Source of the DNA: a virus
Virus record (IMG/VR): IMGVR_UViG_3300014868_000010
Coordinates: 1 to 24,118 of that record
Direction: 5' to 3' (one strand)
DNA: 24,118 nucleotides
The notes beneath the pieces were generated by a model, which was given only the letters and a program-made list of their open reading frames with translations, was not told where the DNA came from and did not search any database. Numbering within the stretch: position 1 is the stretch's first letter; each line of letters starts with the position of its first letter. Shown here one piece after another: positions 13,209-20,118 of this stretch. Both the position numbers and the translations under genes were made by a program.

Positions 13209-14134
13209 GCGACACCGAGCTCGCCCCCGCCGTCACGGTCCGTCTTGCCCCGCTCGACCCGGAGGCCCGCAAGGCCGCACTCGACCTCCTCGGCAAGGGC
13301 GCCGCCCTGGAGCCCCCCGGGGCGATGATCAAGGCGCCGTGCCTCGTGCGAGCCGGAGACGAGCTCGTGGCAGTCGTTCTCAGGATGCCGCCGGGCCCGC
13401 TGGCCTGGGTCCGCAAGGCGCTTCTCGGCTGGCCGTTCGACACGACCACGTACCGTTCGGCTGGCATCAAGAACAACGCCCGGACGTTCGGCTACCTGGC
13501 CCGCAACACGCTCCTGCAGCGTGACGGCTGCCGGGCCTGCCAGGGCTCCCGGCTGGCGCCCGAGGCCCACCACGGCATCGTGGCCCAGGCAGAGCTCCTG
13601 TCCGCCATGCTGGCCGAGGCCGCCCCAGAGCTCGCCGCCCGGGACCGGGCCGCCGCCGAGGCCGTCTCGCCGGAGTGGCGCATGGGCGACAGCCAGTGGA
13701 CCTCCGGGGTGGCGAACAGCACCTCCGTCCTGCCCTACCACTTCGACCGCAACAACCTGGAGCCCGTCTGGTCAGCGATGATCGTGGTGCGGAGGGGCGT
13801 GCGGGGCGGCTACCTCCACGTGCCCGAGCTCGGCGCCTCGTTCCACTGCCGAGACGGAGACGTGGTGTGCTTCCCGGGCTGGCGCTTCGTGCATGGCGTC
13901 ACCCCGGTCAAGATCGTGGAGCCCGACGGCTACCGCATCTCCGCCGTGTACTACTGCGTGGAGCAGATGCGGGCGTGCGGCACCGGAGCCGAGGAGATGG
14001 CCCGGGCACAGCTCGCCCGCACCAACCGGGAGGCCGACACCAGGCCCACCGTGGACCGCATCCCGGCTGCGATCGCCCGCCGAGATGCCGCTTCCAAGCC
14101 CACGGTTGAGGACGACGAGAGTGACGAGCTGTGA
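13205..14134 (+). CDS. TET/JBP-like 2-oxoglutarate/Fe(II) dioxygenase, 309 aa
   Basis: Predicted to hydroxylate the methyl group of thymine or 5-methylcytosine in phage DNA, using Fe(II), O2 and 2-oxoglutarate. The double-stranded beta-helix is visible at about 170-252: YHFDRNN with H179-x-D181, GGYLHVPELG (about 201-210), a GDVVCFPG strand, FVHGVTP with His230, and YRISAVYY with Arg244 as the likely 2-oxoglutarate ligand. An upstream RTFGYLARN segment, CRAC (Cys109, Cys112) and HH (122-123) resemble phage TET/JBP proteins. The ATG at 13205 overlaps the ParB stop by 4 nt and avoids a longer upstream GTG form. No DNA methyltransferase gene lies in the window, so the substrate base is unresolved. 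The assignment is by motif and by neighbours. Confidence 0.72.
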   Translation: MSDTELAPAVTVRLAPLDPEARKAALDLLGKGAALEPPGAMIKAPCLVRAGDELVAVVLRMPPGPLAWVRKALLGWPFDTTTYRSAGIKNNARTFGYLARNTLLQRDGCRACQGSRLAPEAHHGIVAQAELLSAMLAEAAPELAARDRAAAEAVSPEWRMGDSQWTSGVANSTSVLPYHFDRNNLEPVWSAMIVVRRGVRGGYLHVPELGASFHCRDGDVVCFPGWRFVHGVTPVKIVEPDGYRISAVYYCVEQMRACGTGAEEMARAQLARTNREADTRPTVDRIPAAIARRDAASKPTVEDDESDEL

Positions 14135-15069
14135 CCCTGAACCCCGACATGGGCGCCCTCGATGACCTCGCCACCTTCGCCCGCATCGAGGTGGAGAGCC
14201 GAGACGTGGAGCCGTGGGCCGACCTCCTCCGCCACCTGTACATGGAGGACGGGGCGCTGAGCCTGGAGGCCGCCCTGTGGCTGGTGGCGCTCTACAACAC
14301 GTACGACAGCCTGGGCTCCGCCTGCTCAGTGTTCGCCCGCTGGCCGAGCCCGCACGAGCTCCTGACGGCCGCCGACTTCCCCGACAGCGCCCAGTACGAG
14401 TGCACCCAGGAGCGCCGCAACCTCAGGGGCGGCCTCGTGCTGACCCGCCACGCCTCCTACGGAGCTCTCGTGATGGGCGGAGACGGCACCCAGGCCTACT
14501 GGCTCGGCCAGGGCATCCCCCAGCCCGACGTGACGACTGACTGCTGCGACACCGGAGGCGCCGAGGCCGCCTGGGAGCCGATGACCCGCCACCTCCGCCG
14601 AGTGTGGGGCGTGGGCCGCCAGGCCGCCTTCGAGTGGGCCGAGTTCCTCGCCAAGGTGGTTGGGATGCGGCTGACCGCCCCCCACGCCCAGCTGTGGGAG
14701 AGCGAGGGCCCGAGACGGAGCCTGCAGCGCCTCTACGGCAACCCCGACCCGGACCGGGCGTGGCTGGACGAGGCCGCCCTGGAGTGCCGGGCGTGGCTGC
14801 TCTCGCAGGGCATCGACCTCTCGTGGGAGGACTTCGAGACGATCATCTGCGACTTCAACGTGATGCGGGACGGCCGCTACTACCCGGGCCGCCACCTGGC
14901 CGCCCTCCGGGAGGAGATCGACGGCGTGGCCGAGTCGGCGCTCCGGGCCGCCCTGGAGCACGCATGGGAGCAGGTCGTGCCGCCCGAGTGGCAGTGCATT
15001 GACCCGGGCATCGACAAGGCCAAGCTGCCCGTCTACCGGGACTCCGGCCTGATCAGGAGCTCTGCATGA
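14131..15069 (+). CDS. Amino-acid:DNA-transferase-like protein (aGPT-Pplase2, helical glycosylase-like fold), 312 aa
   Basis: The family is known from phage DNA hypermodification operons, where it is predicted to replace a phosphorylated hydroxymethyl pyrimidine's leaving group by an amino acid or related amine. Visible signatures are the ALWLVALYNTYDSLGS helix (48-63), a SAQYECTQERRNLRGG basic segment (86-101), a GVGRQAAFEWAEFL helix-hairpin-helix-like segment (160-173) and a late ETIICDFNVMRDGRYYPG segment (236-253), all helical. Its start, GTG 14131, overlaps the dioxygenase by 4 nt. Neighbours on both sides (TET/JBP-like, kinase) are the expected partners. The chemistry here is inference from the published predictions for the family, and the amino acid attached is unknown. 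Confidence 0.68.
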   Translation: MTLNPDMGALDDLATFARIEVESRDVEPWADLLRHLYMEDGALSLEAALWLVALYNTYDSLGSACSVFARWPSPHELLTAADFPDSAQYECTQERRNLRGGLVLTRHASYGALVMGGDGTQAYWLGQGIPQPDVTTDCCDTGGAEAAWEPMTRHLRRVWGVGRQAAFEWAEFLAKVVGMRLTAPHAQLWESEGPRRSLQRLYGNPDPDRAWLDEAALECRAWLLSQGIDLSWEDFETIICDFNVMRDGRYYPGRHLAALREEIDGVAESALRAALEHAWEQVVPPEWQCIDPGIDKAKLPVYRDSGLIRSSA

Positions 15070-16133
15070 CGCCCGAGGAGACGGCCCGCTTCCTCAACGG
15101 CTACGCCCGCCGCCACGCCGCCGGGGCGTTCGCCACGCCCCTTGCTCGAGAGTTGAACGACGGCAACGTCCGCATCTGGAAGAACCCGCTCGGCCGCACT
15201 GTCGCCGTGACCAAGCGGCTGACCCGGGACAGCGTCCGCACCGACTGGCTCGGCCAGCCGTACACGCTTCCCCGGGGCGCCACCATCGTGACGCACCTCG
15301 GCCGGGAGACGGGCTCCCCCATCCCAGCCGACCTGGACGAGTACCACGCCATCTACGCCTACGCCGACGACCTGGAGCTGACCGCCGGGCTGGGCCGCCT
15401 CGGCCGGGAGGTCACAGCCACGAGGATCAGCGCCGCCTCCGAGATGATCCACTGCTGGGGGTGGCCGGGCACCGCCCGCCCGACGCCCCTCCTCGACGGC
15501 CTGACCGTGGTGCCGGTCGCCACGCACTCGGGCGACCTCCTCAACGCCTGCCGCCGAGAGCTCGCCCGGGCGACGGGGTGGGCCGATGACTACCCGTTCT
15601 ACTCAGACGGCTCCTGGTCGGCGCTGTCCCTCCGGGGCTTCGACCCGGACCCGGCCTGGGGGGTGAAGCCCGCCGAGATGGGCCGCAAGTGGAACGACGC
15701 CCACCCGGGGGCTCTCCGCCGGACGTGCGTCTGGACCGACCTCGCCGACCGCTGCCCCACCCTCGTGCAGATCGCCTCGCAGCTGCCCGGGGCCGGGCTG
15801 GAACGGGTCCGCCTGATGCGCATGAAGCAGGGGAAGCTCGCCCGCCACACCGACATCACCGACAAGGCCAGCGGCCTCCGGGACGGGCAGATCGCCCGCT
15901 TCCACCTGCCCCTGATCACCAGCGAGCTCGTCGCCCTCCACGTCTGGGAGCTGTCCGGGGAGCTCCACAACTGGCACCTCGACGTGGGCGTCTGGTACTA
16001 CCTCGACGCCCGCAAGCCGCACGCCGTCACCCAGGGCGACCCTGACCTCGACCGCATCCACCTCGTCGCCGACGTCATCTGCGACGAGTCCACCCGCTCC
16101 TACCTGGAGGCTTCATGCTCGGCTGCTACCTGA
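15066..16133 (+). CDS. Aspartyl/asparaginyl-hydroxylase-like 2OG dioxygenase with unassigned N-terminal domain, 355 aa
   Basis: The C-terminal third has the beta-hydroxylase double-stranded beta-helix: RVRLMRMKQG, then RHTDITD with H261-x-D263, an RFHLPLIT strand, a WELSGELHNWHLDVGVWYYL stretch, KPHAVTQGD with His319, and Arg330 eleven residues later as probable 2-oxoglutarate ligand. The N-terminal 200 residues are alpha/beta with no motif I can name; a GNAT-like or other group-transfer domain is possible. The gene overlaps the transferase by 4 nt and the kinase by 19 nt, so it belongs to the modification operon. It might hydroxylate the group attached to the base, or amino acid residues of a protein. 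It is the second, structurally distinct dioxygenase in the island. Confidence 0.68.
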   Translation: MTPEETARFLNGYARRHAAGAFATPLARELNDGNVRIWKNPLGRTVAVTKRLTRDSVRTDWLGQPYTLPRGATIVTHLGRETGSPIPADLDEYHAIYAYADDLELTAGLGRLGREVTATRISAASEMIHCWGWPGTARPTPLLDGLTVVPVATHSGDLLNACRRELARATGWADDYPFYSDGSWSALSLRGFDPDPAWGVKPAEMGRKWNDAHPGALRRTCVWTDLADRCPTLVQIASQLPGAGLERVRLMRMKQGKLARHTDITDKASGLRDGQIARFHLPLITSELVALHVWELSGELHNWHLDVGVWYYLDARKPHAVTQGDPDLDRIHLVADVICDESTRSYLEASCSAAT

Positions 16134-16678
16134 TCGGCCAACCTGGCGCCGGCAAGTCCACCCTGTTCCGGGAGGTGACCCAAGGCATTCCGAGCTACGA
16201 GAGCTCCCAGCCGTTCGCCCACACCGTGTACCTGCCCGAGCCGTCGGGGGGCCGCCCGATCGGCGCTCAGCTGGGCCGCCACCACGAGACGTTCCCGGGT
16301 ACCGACCGCCTCAGCATGGCCGTCCAGCCCGACGCCGAGGCGTGGGTGCGCTCCGCCCCCTACCCCGTCATCATCGGCGAGGGCGACCGTCTCGCCACGC
16401 TCGGCTTCCTCACAGCACTGACGGAGGCGTGCGACGAGGGCTGCACCATCCTGTGGCTGGACACGCCCCAGTTGACCGCCAGGGCCCGGGCGACCCGCCG
16501 GGGCTCAGCCCAGACGGAGGCGTGGGTGAAGGGCCGCCGCTCCAAGGTCAACCGGCTGACCGACCTCCTGCCGGTGGTCCGGCTCGACGGCACCCTCAGC
16601 CCGGAGCTTCTCGCCGTGCAGGCCATCGGGGCGTCCCCCGCCTTGCAGGCGCTCCACGCCCTGGTGCCCGGCCTCTGA
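16115..16678 (+). CDS. P-loop kinase of the DNA-hypermodification type, 187 aa
   Basis: Walker A GQPGAGKST at 8-16 sits at the extreme N-terminus, as in small nucleotide and 5-hydroxymethyl-pyrimidine kinases. A GAQLGRHHETFPGTDRLSM segment about residues 49-67 with an FPGTD motif, then YPVIIGEGD (about 83-91) as the likely Walker B strand and an RARATRRG basic lid, match the phage kinase family that phosphorylates hydroxymethyl bases in DNA. ATG 16115 overlaps the dioxygenase end by 19 nt, with GGAGG at 16106-16110 upstream. Role by family: activate the hydroxyl made by the TET/JBP-like enzyme so that the transferase can replace it. Nucleotide or phage-protein kinase are alternatives. Confidence 0.7.
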   Translation: MLGCYLIGQPGAGKSTLFREVTQGIPSYESSQPFAHTVYLPEPSGGRPIGAQLGRHHETFPGTDRLSMAVQPDAEAWVRSAPYPVIIGEGDRLATLGFLTALTEACDEGCTILWLDTPQLTARARATRRGSAQTEAWVKGRRSKVNRLTDLLPVVRLDGTLSPELLAVQAIGASPALQALHALVPGL

Positions 16679-16693
16679 CCAGGCTCGTCCCGG

Positions 16694-16726
16694 TAGACGC
16701 CCCAGGCTAACCCGTGTTAGCCTGGG
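16694..16726 (+). promoter_or_regulatory. Promoter with palindromic operator, copy C
   Basis: TAGACG at 16694-16699 and TAGCCT at 16718-16723 are spaced by 18 nt. The palindrome CTAACCCGTGTTAG (16707-16720) extends here to 11-bp perfect arms, 16701-16711 and 16716-16726. It drives the DUF932 unit and, by position, could also terminate the modification operon as a hairpin. Confidence 0.6.
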
Positions 16727-16729
16727 TAG

Positions 16730-16746
16730 GCCCCCAACCGGGGGGC
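16730..16746 (+). promoter_or_regulatory. Hairpin at the 5' end of the predicted DUF932 mRNA
   Basis: GCCCCC at 16730-16735 pairs with GGGGGC at 16741-16746 around a 5-nt loop. The predicted transcription start from copy C is near 16730, so the mRNA would begin with this hairpin, which may protect its 5' end. The Shine-Dalgarno AAGGAG at about 16762 lies outside it. Confidence 0.35.
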
Positions 16747-16775
16747 GTCACACACAGCCCAAGGAGAGCCCCAAC

Positions 16776-17828
16776 ATGCCCGACTACTTCGAATCAGGCT
16801 TCGCCGTCCGAGATGTCTCCTGGCACGGCAAAGAGACGCTGCTGCAAGAGCACCCCGAGAACTGGGCGGCAGCCCGCATCCTCGCTGGCCTCGACTGGGA
16901 GCCCGAGTACCAGGACCTCTACGTCCCCGAGGTCATCCCCGCCGGGGAGAGCGCCCCCGAGGGCTCCATCCATATCAAGGCGATGGGCAACGACAGCGCC
17001 GACCTGTGGCACGTCCCGGTCAACGGCCACCAGGCCATCATCCGCAGCGACAACCGGAAGGTGCTCGCCACCCCCAAGGACTCGTTCCGGCTGATCAGCA
17101 ACACCGAGATGGGCGACCTCCTGGAGGCGTACAGCGAGGCGTGGCGCAAGGCCGGAGCCAAGGTGCTGTTCGACACCGCCGGGTCCGTCTACGAGGGCCG
17201 GTGGGTGTACGCCACGCTCCTGCTGGACGAGCCCTACACCATCCCCGGCGACCCCAGCCCCATCCTCCCGTACGCAGCGTTCCTCAACGCCCACGACGGC
17301 ACGGCCGCCTGCAAGGTCGTCAACACTCAGGTCCGGGTCGTCTGCGCCAACACGTGGAAGATGGCCGACGTGGAGGGCGAGCGCTCTGGCCGCCAGATCG
17401 TCATCCGCCACACGTCCGGTGCGACGGAGCGCCTGGAGGAGGCCAAGGCCGCCCTCGCCAGCGTCCGTGACGAGGTGGCGAACTACCAGATGCTCGCCAC
17501 CGAGCTTGCCTCGATCAACGTCTCAGACGCCCTCGTCAAGACGTTCCTCAGCGAGTTCATCCCGGTGCCGGAGAACAGCTCCGAGCGCACCCGGACGGCC
17601 CGCCTGGAGCGCCAAGGCATGTTCATGGCGCTGTACGCCTCGTCGCCCACGACCGACGGCATCCGGGGCACCGCCTACGGCCTCGTGCAGACGGCCGGGG
17701 AGTACCTGGACCACCTGCGCCCCGTCCGGAACAGCGACACCTACCTGGCCCGCACCCTGTTCAACAGCGAGCCCATCAAGGGCAACGCCGTCCGCCTCGT
17801 CCGAGAGCTCGTGCAGGAGGGCGTGTGA
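16776..17828 (+). CDS. DUF932 (phage/plasmid-like) protein, 350 aa
   Basis: DUF932 family (phage/plasmid-like protein TIGR03299), recognised by the N-terminal SWHGKETLL motif, the DWEPEY strand, the segment around residues 174-195 with NTQVRVVCANTWKM, and the C-terminal YLDHLRPVRNSDTYLARTLFNSEP region. Length fits the family (about 300-350 aa). The family's biochemical role is unknown. It is common in phage and plasmid early regions and has been linked by gene context to DNA metabolism. The start has AAGGAG at about 16762. It heads the transcription unit after operator copy C and overlaps the next gene. Confidence 0.85.
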   Translation: MPDYFESGFAVRDVSWHGKETLLQEHPENWAAARILAGLDWEPEYQDLYVPEVIPAGESAPEGSIHIKAMGNDSADLWHVPVNGHQAIIRSDNRKVLATPKDSFRLISNTEMGDLLEAYSEAWRKAGAKVLFDTAGSVYEGRWVYATLLLDEPYTIPGDPSPILPYAAFLNAHDGTAACKVVNTQVRVVCANTWKMADVEGERSGRQIVIRHTSGATERLEEAKAALASVRDEVANYQMLATELASINVSDALVKTFLSEFIPVPENSSERTRTARLERQGMFMALYASSPTTDGIRGTAYGLVQTAGEYLDHLRPVRNSDTYLARTLFNSEPIKGNAVRLVRELVQEGV

Positions 17829-18346
17829 TGGCCGCCCCGTCCCTGCCCCGAGTGTCCGTCACCCCTCCCCCCCTTGCGGGGGGAGAGGTGCGCTCGGGCT
17901 CCCTTTCGCTCAACGCCGTGGCGGCCTGGAACACGGGCGTCTACGCCGGGGAGCTCCTGCGCTTCGGCTTCGACGTGGAGCTCCGGGACTACCACGCCCG
18001 GGGCCTCACCCAAGGCCTCCTGTGGGTCGGGCGTCCCGGCCTGGAGCCCGGCATGGTCCGGGTGGAGCTCGACCCGGAGAGCAACAGCCTCCGGGGCGTC
18101 TGGGACCGCTGCGTGGTGGTCCTGTACGGCAGCCAGCTGAACGCCCTTTCGGGCATGGTGCGCCGGAACCTTCGCCGCCTCAGGGAGCACGGCTCCGGCC
18201 GCCCCCCCGAGACGGTGGCGACCCAGGAGGCTTTCCTGGTGCGTCTGCTTGAAGCGCTGGCGGAAGCCGGGGCCAACAACCGATACGACGCAAGCGCCCG
18301 CCCCGAGCGAGCTCTGACCGTCGTGCCTGACTACGAGGAGAACTGA
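17828..18346 (+). CDS. Unknown protein, 172 aa
   Basis: The start could be GTG 17825 or ATG 17828; ATG 17828 gives the common TGATG stop-start overlap. The N-terminal 25 residues are proline-rich, followed by an alpha/beta region with a LLWVGRP strand, a DRCVVVLYGSQLNALSGMVRRNL helix and a C-terminal helix. No cysteine pairs, no membrane segment, no motif recognised. The polycytosine and polyguanine run at about 17867-17885 could form a local hairpin in the mRNA. The next gene starts by a 1-nt overlap. Confidence 0.65.
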   Translation: MAAPSLPRVSVTPPPLAGGEVRSGSLSLNAVAAWNTGVYAGELLRFGFDVELRDYHARGLTQGLLWVGRPGLEPGMVRVELDPESNSLRGVWDRCVVVLYGSQLNALSGMVRRNLRRLREHGSGRPPETVATQEAFLVRLLEALAEAGANNRYDASARPERALTVVPDYEEN

Positions 18347-18903
18347 TGCACAGACTCATCCGCACGGCCGCCGCTGCGGCCCTCGGCCTCTCCGCCCTGT
18401 GGCTGACAACCACAGTCCCGGCTGGGGCCACCAACCCGCCTCCCGTGTGCGAGAACAACGGGCGTGAGTTCACCTACAACCCGTCGACCACCCAGTGCAC
18501 GCCCCCGACCACGGGGGCTACGACGACAGGGGCGACCACCACGGCCGCCACGACCACGACAGCCACCACCCTCCCGCCGACCACCACCGTGCCGCCGACC
18601 ACCACCACCGTGTTCAACTGCGGCCTGTGTGCAGGCCAGTTCGGCACGACCACCACGACCGCCCAGGCCACGACGACCGTTGCCCCTCCGGTGACGACAG
18701 CGCCCCCTACGACGCAACCTGCGCCGCCGCCGCCCGACACAACGCCTGAGCACGTGACCGTCCCCGACGCCCCCGCCACCACAGCTCCGCCGGAGCTTCC
18801 CGTGACCGGCAGCCTGTCGGGCCCGATGGTCGCATGGGCTCTCGCCGCCGGTGCCGTCGGCCTCGCCCTCGTGGCGTTCGCCAAGGCTGTCCGCCGGGCA
18901 TGA
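18346..18903 (+). CDS. Secreted LPxTG cell-wall-anchored Thr/Pro-rich surface protein, 185 aa
   Basis: The protein has every part of a sortase substrate. A signal peptide occupies about residues 1-28 (positive start, alanine/leucine core, VPAGA cleavage site). A short Cys-containing segment (Cys35, Cys51) follows, then Thr/Pro-rich stalks with TTT repeats, a small NCGLC motif (Cys92, Cys95), and the sorting signal LPVTG at 151-155 with a hydrophobic stretch of about 20 residues and a KAVRRA basic tail. Host sortase would cleave between Thr and Gly and join it to peptidoglycan or a pilus. The Thr-rich stalk is likely glycosylated in actinobacteria. A phage gene for a surface protein suggests host-surface alteration, for example superinfection exclusion. 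The start is ATG 18346 (1-nt overlap). Confidence 0.8.
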   Translation: MHRLIRTAAAAALGLSALWLTTTVPAGATNPPPVCENNGREFTYNPSTTQCTPPTTGATTTGATTTAATTTTATTLPPTTTVPPTTTTVFNCGLCAGQFGTTTTTAQATTTVAPPVTTAPPTTQPAPPPPDTTPEHVTVPDAPATTAPPELPVTGSLSGPMVAWALAAGAVGLALVAFAKAVRRA

Positions 18904-19031
18904 ACGGAGGCCTGACCGCCCTGACGCTCCCGCTGTGGGGCGTCTGGGCGGTCGCCTTCGCAGCGATGTTCCTCGCCCTCCTACTCGAGGAGCGAGTCCA
19001 CGAGTGGCGGAGACGCCGGAGGCACCGATGA
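18900..19031 (+). CDS. Tiny membrane protein, one TM helix and basic tail, 43 aa
   Basis: ATG 18900 overlaps the LPxTG gene stop by 4 nt. Residues about 6-29 form one hydrophobic helix (WGVWAVAFAAMFLALLLE), followed by an Arg-rich tail, which by the positive-inside rule is cytoplasmic. No known motif. Being coupled to the surface protein gene it is probably part of the same envelope function. Confidence 0.65.
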   Translation: MNGGLTALTLPLWGVWAVAFAAMFLALLLEERVHEWRRRRRHR

Positions 19032-19144
19032 CCACGACCAAGCCCTACGGCTGCATGAGTTTCCTGTTCGACCTGCTGATGGTCATGCTCACGGGTGGGC
19101 TCTGGCTCATCTGGATATTCGTGCGGGAGATGCGCAAGCGATGA
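19028..19144 (+). CDS. Tiny membrane protein, 38 aa
   Basis: Too short for routine gene calling, but ATG 19028 overlaps the upstream stop by 4 nt and the stop overlaps the next ATG by 4 nt. A single hydrophobic segment (about residues 11-31, with FLFDLLMVMLTGGLWLIWIF) is followed by a basic end (REMRKR). The layout resembles small phage membrane proteins of unknown role. Confidence 0.6.
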   Translation: MTTTKPYGCMSFLFDLLMVMLTGGLWLIWIFVREMRKR

Positions 19145-19344
19145 CCCGCCGGGCGAGAGAGCTCCTGCTGCTCGCCCTCGTCGGCGCCCTCTACCTCTGG
19201 GTGGGGGGCGCTTTGGCGTGGGGCGCCCTGACGGCCCCGGAGGAGCCCCCTCGGACCCGCAGGTGGGCCGGGGTGGAGTACAGCCCCGAGGCCTGCTACG
19301 TGAACGACGCCGGGGCTCTCCTGTGCGTCTCGGGGCTCGCATGA
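19141..19344 (+). CDS. Small membrane or secreted protein, 67 aa
   Basis: ATG 19141 overlaps the upstream stop by 4 nt. A basic start (TRRARE) and a hydrophobic stretch (about residues 8-30) form a signal anchor or signal peptide with an Ala-x-Ala-type exit. The rest is hydrophilic with two cysteines (Cys52 and Cys62) that could form a disulfide outside the cell. Third tiny envelope gene in a row. Confidence 0.6.
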   Translation: MTRRARELLLLALVGALYLWVGGALAWGALTAPEEPPRTRRWAGVEYSPEACYVNDAGALLCVSGLA

Positions 19345-19547
19345 CCCTCCTGGCCGGAGCTCACCTCCACGTCGCCACGGACGCCTTCGGCACCCTCCGC
19401 CTGACGGCTACCCGCCGGGGCGTCTGGACCACTATCGCCATCCCCAACATGCCCTACCGGGCCGACGCCCAGGGCGTCCTCGACGTCACTCTGGCGATGC
19501 TCGACGCCCGCCTCGCCGAGGAGGAACAGGCAGGCTCCGGGGCGTAG
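19341..19547 (+). CDS. Small unknown protein, 68 aa
   Basis: ATG 19341 overlaps the upstream stop by 4 nt. It has a strand-rich first half (LHVATDAFGTLRLTATRRGVWTTIAI) and a helical end (VLDVTLAMLDARLAEEEQA). No motif recognised. Its TAG stop at 19545 forms the -35-like TAGACC of operator copy D. Confidence 0.6.
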   Translation: MTLLAGAHLHVATDAFGTLRLTATRRGVWTTIAIPNMPYRADAQGVLDVTLAMLDARLAEEEQAGSGA

Positions 19548-19574
19548 ACCACCGGGGCTAACCCGTGTTAGTCT
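19545..19574 (+). promoter_or_regulatory. Leaderless promoter with palindromic operator, copy D
   Basis: TAGACC at 19545-19550 (first three bases are the upstream stop codon) and TAGTCT at 19569-19574 are 18 nt apart. The palindrome CTAACCCGTGTTAG is at 19558-19571. Only 6 nt separate the -10 from ATG 19581, so the mRNA should have no leader; no Shine-Dalgarno is present. Confidence 0.6.
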
Positions 19575-19580
19575 GGGGCT

Positions 19581-19781
19581 ATGACAACCACCCAGCCCAA
19601 GAGGCACCCGCTGGTCGGCTGCAAGATCACCGACAACGGCATCGTTGGCGGCCTGACCGGCCGCATCGTCCACGTCTTCCCCGACGCCATCTCCGTCAGC
19701 TGGAACGGCAGCGAGCAGGCGTCCCAGATCAGCCTCGCCCGCATCAAGGCCGGGCAGTTCAGCGTGGAGGTGGCAGCATGA
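19581..19781 (+). CDS. Small SH3/KOW-like beta-barrel protein, 66 aa
   Basis: The start follows copy D directly. The sequence GGLTGRIVHVFPDAISVSWNG then SQISLARIKAG is a run of short strands with the turn pattern of a small SH3-type or KOW-like barrel, a fold often binding nucleic acid or protein. No cysteine pair. The family is not recognised. The next gene overlaps the stop by 4 nt. Confidence 0.6.
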   Translation: MTTTQPKRHPLVGCKITDNGIVGGLTGRIVHVFPDAISVSWNGSEQASQISLARIKAGQFSVEVAA

Positions 19782-20014
19782 CCGACGAGATGCGCACCCC
19801 CGGCTTCGCCCGAGGCCCGATCAACTACGCCCTCCAGACCTGCCCCGAGGGGTACTGCCCCGAGTGCAGCGAGCCCGACGACGAGTGCGAGTGCGTCCGG
19901 CTCCCCAAGCCCCCGGCCCGCACCCCCGTCCAGGCTGAGGCCCTCCTCGCCCGCCAGATCAACACCGAACGCAAGGTCGCCGAGTCGATGGCGTACTGGG
20001 CCGCCCGCCGGTAG
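19778..20014 (+). CDS. Small zinc-binding protein, 78 aa
   Basis: ATG 19778 overlaps the upstream stop by 4 nt. A dense CPEGYCPEC...CEC cluster at about residues 22-38 is likely to hold one zinc. A helix rich in Ala/Glu follows. Its TAG stop begins a further TAGACGCCCC copy at 20012, but no operator follows it there. Confidence 0.65.
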   Translation: MTDEMRTPGFARGPINYALQTCPEGYCPECSEPDDECECVRLPKPPARTPVQAEALLARQINTERKVAESMAYWAARR

Positions 20015-20030
20015 ACGCCCCAGCAGAGCT

Positions 20031-20109
20031 CCCCCGGGTTCCGCCCCCGGGGGCGTAGGGGCCCCTCGACCATCCGCCCGGTCGGGGGGCCCCGCCTGTT
20101 TGGGCAGGC
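20031..20109 (+). terminator. Three-hairpin structured region, likely terminator
   Basis: Hairpin 1 pairs 20031-20038 with 20046-20053 (8 bp). Hairpin 2 pairs 20058-20071 with 20080-20093 (14 bp, one G-T wobble, 8-nt loop). Hairpin 3 pairs 20094-20098 with 20105-20109 around a TTTGGG loop. The gap 20015-20181 has no credible gene. It separates two transcription units and is followed by promoter copy E, so termination and restart is the simplest reading. Confidence 0.5.
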
Positions 20110-20118
20110 TCCCCCACG

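Noticed and set aside
12438-16678. DNA methyltransferase expected beside a TET-like enzyme
   Set aside because: I looked for FxGxG and PC/DPPY-type motifs in the island and neighbours and found none in the window.
18480-18720. ACC/ACG repeats suggestive of a nucleotide repeat element
   Set aside because: They are explained by the Thr-rich stalk of the LPxTG protein.
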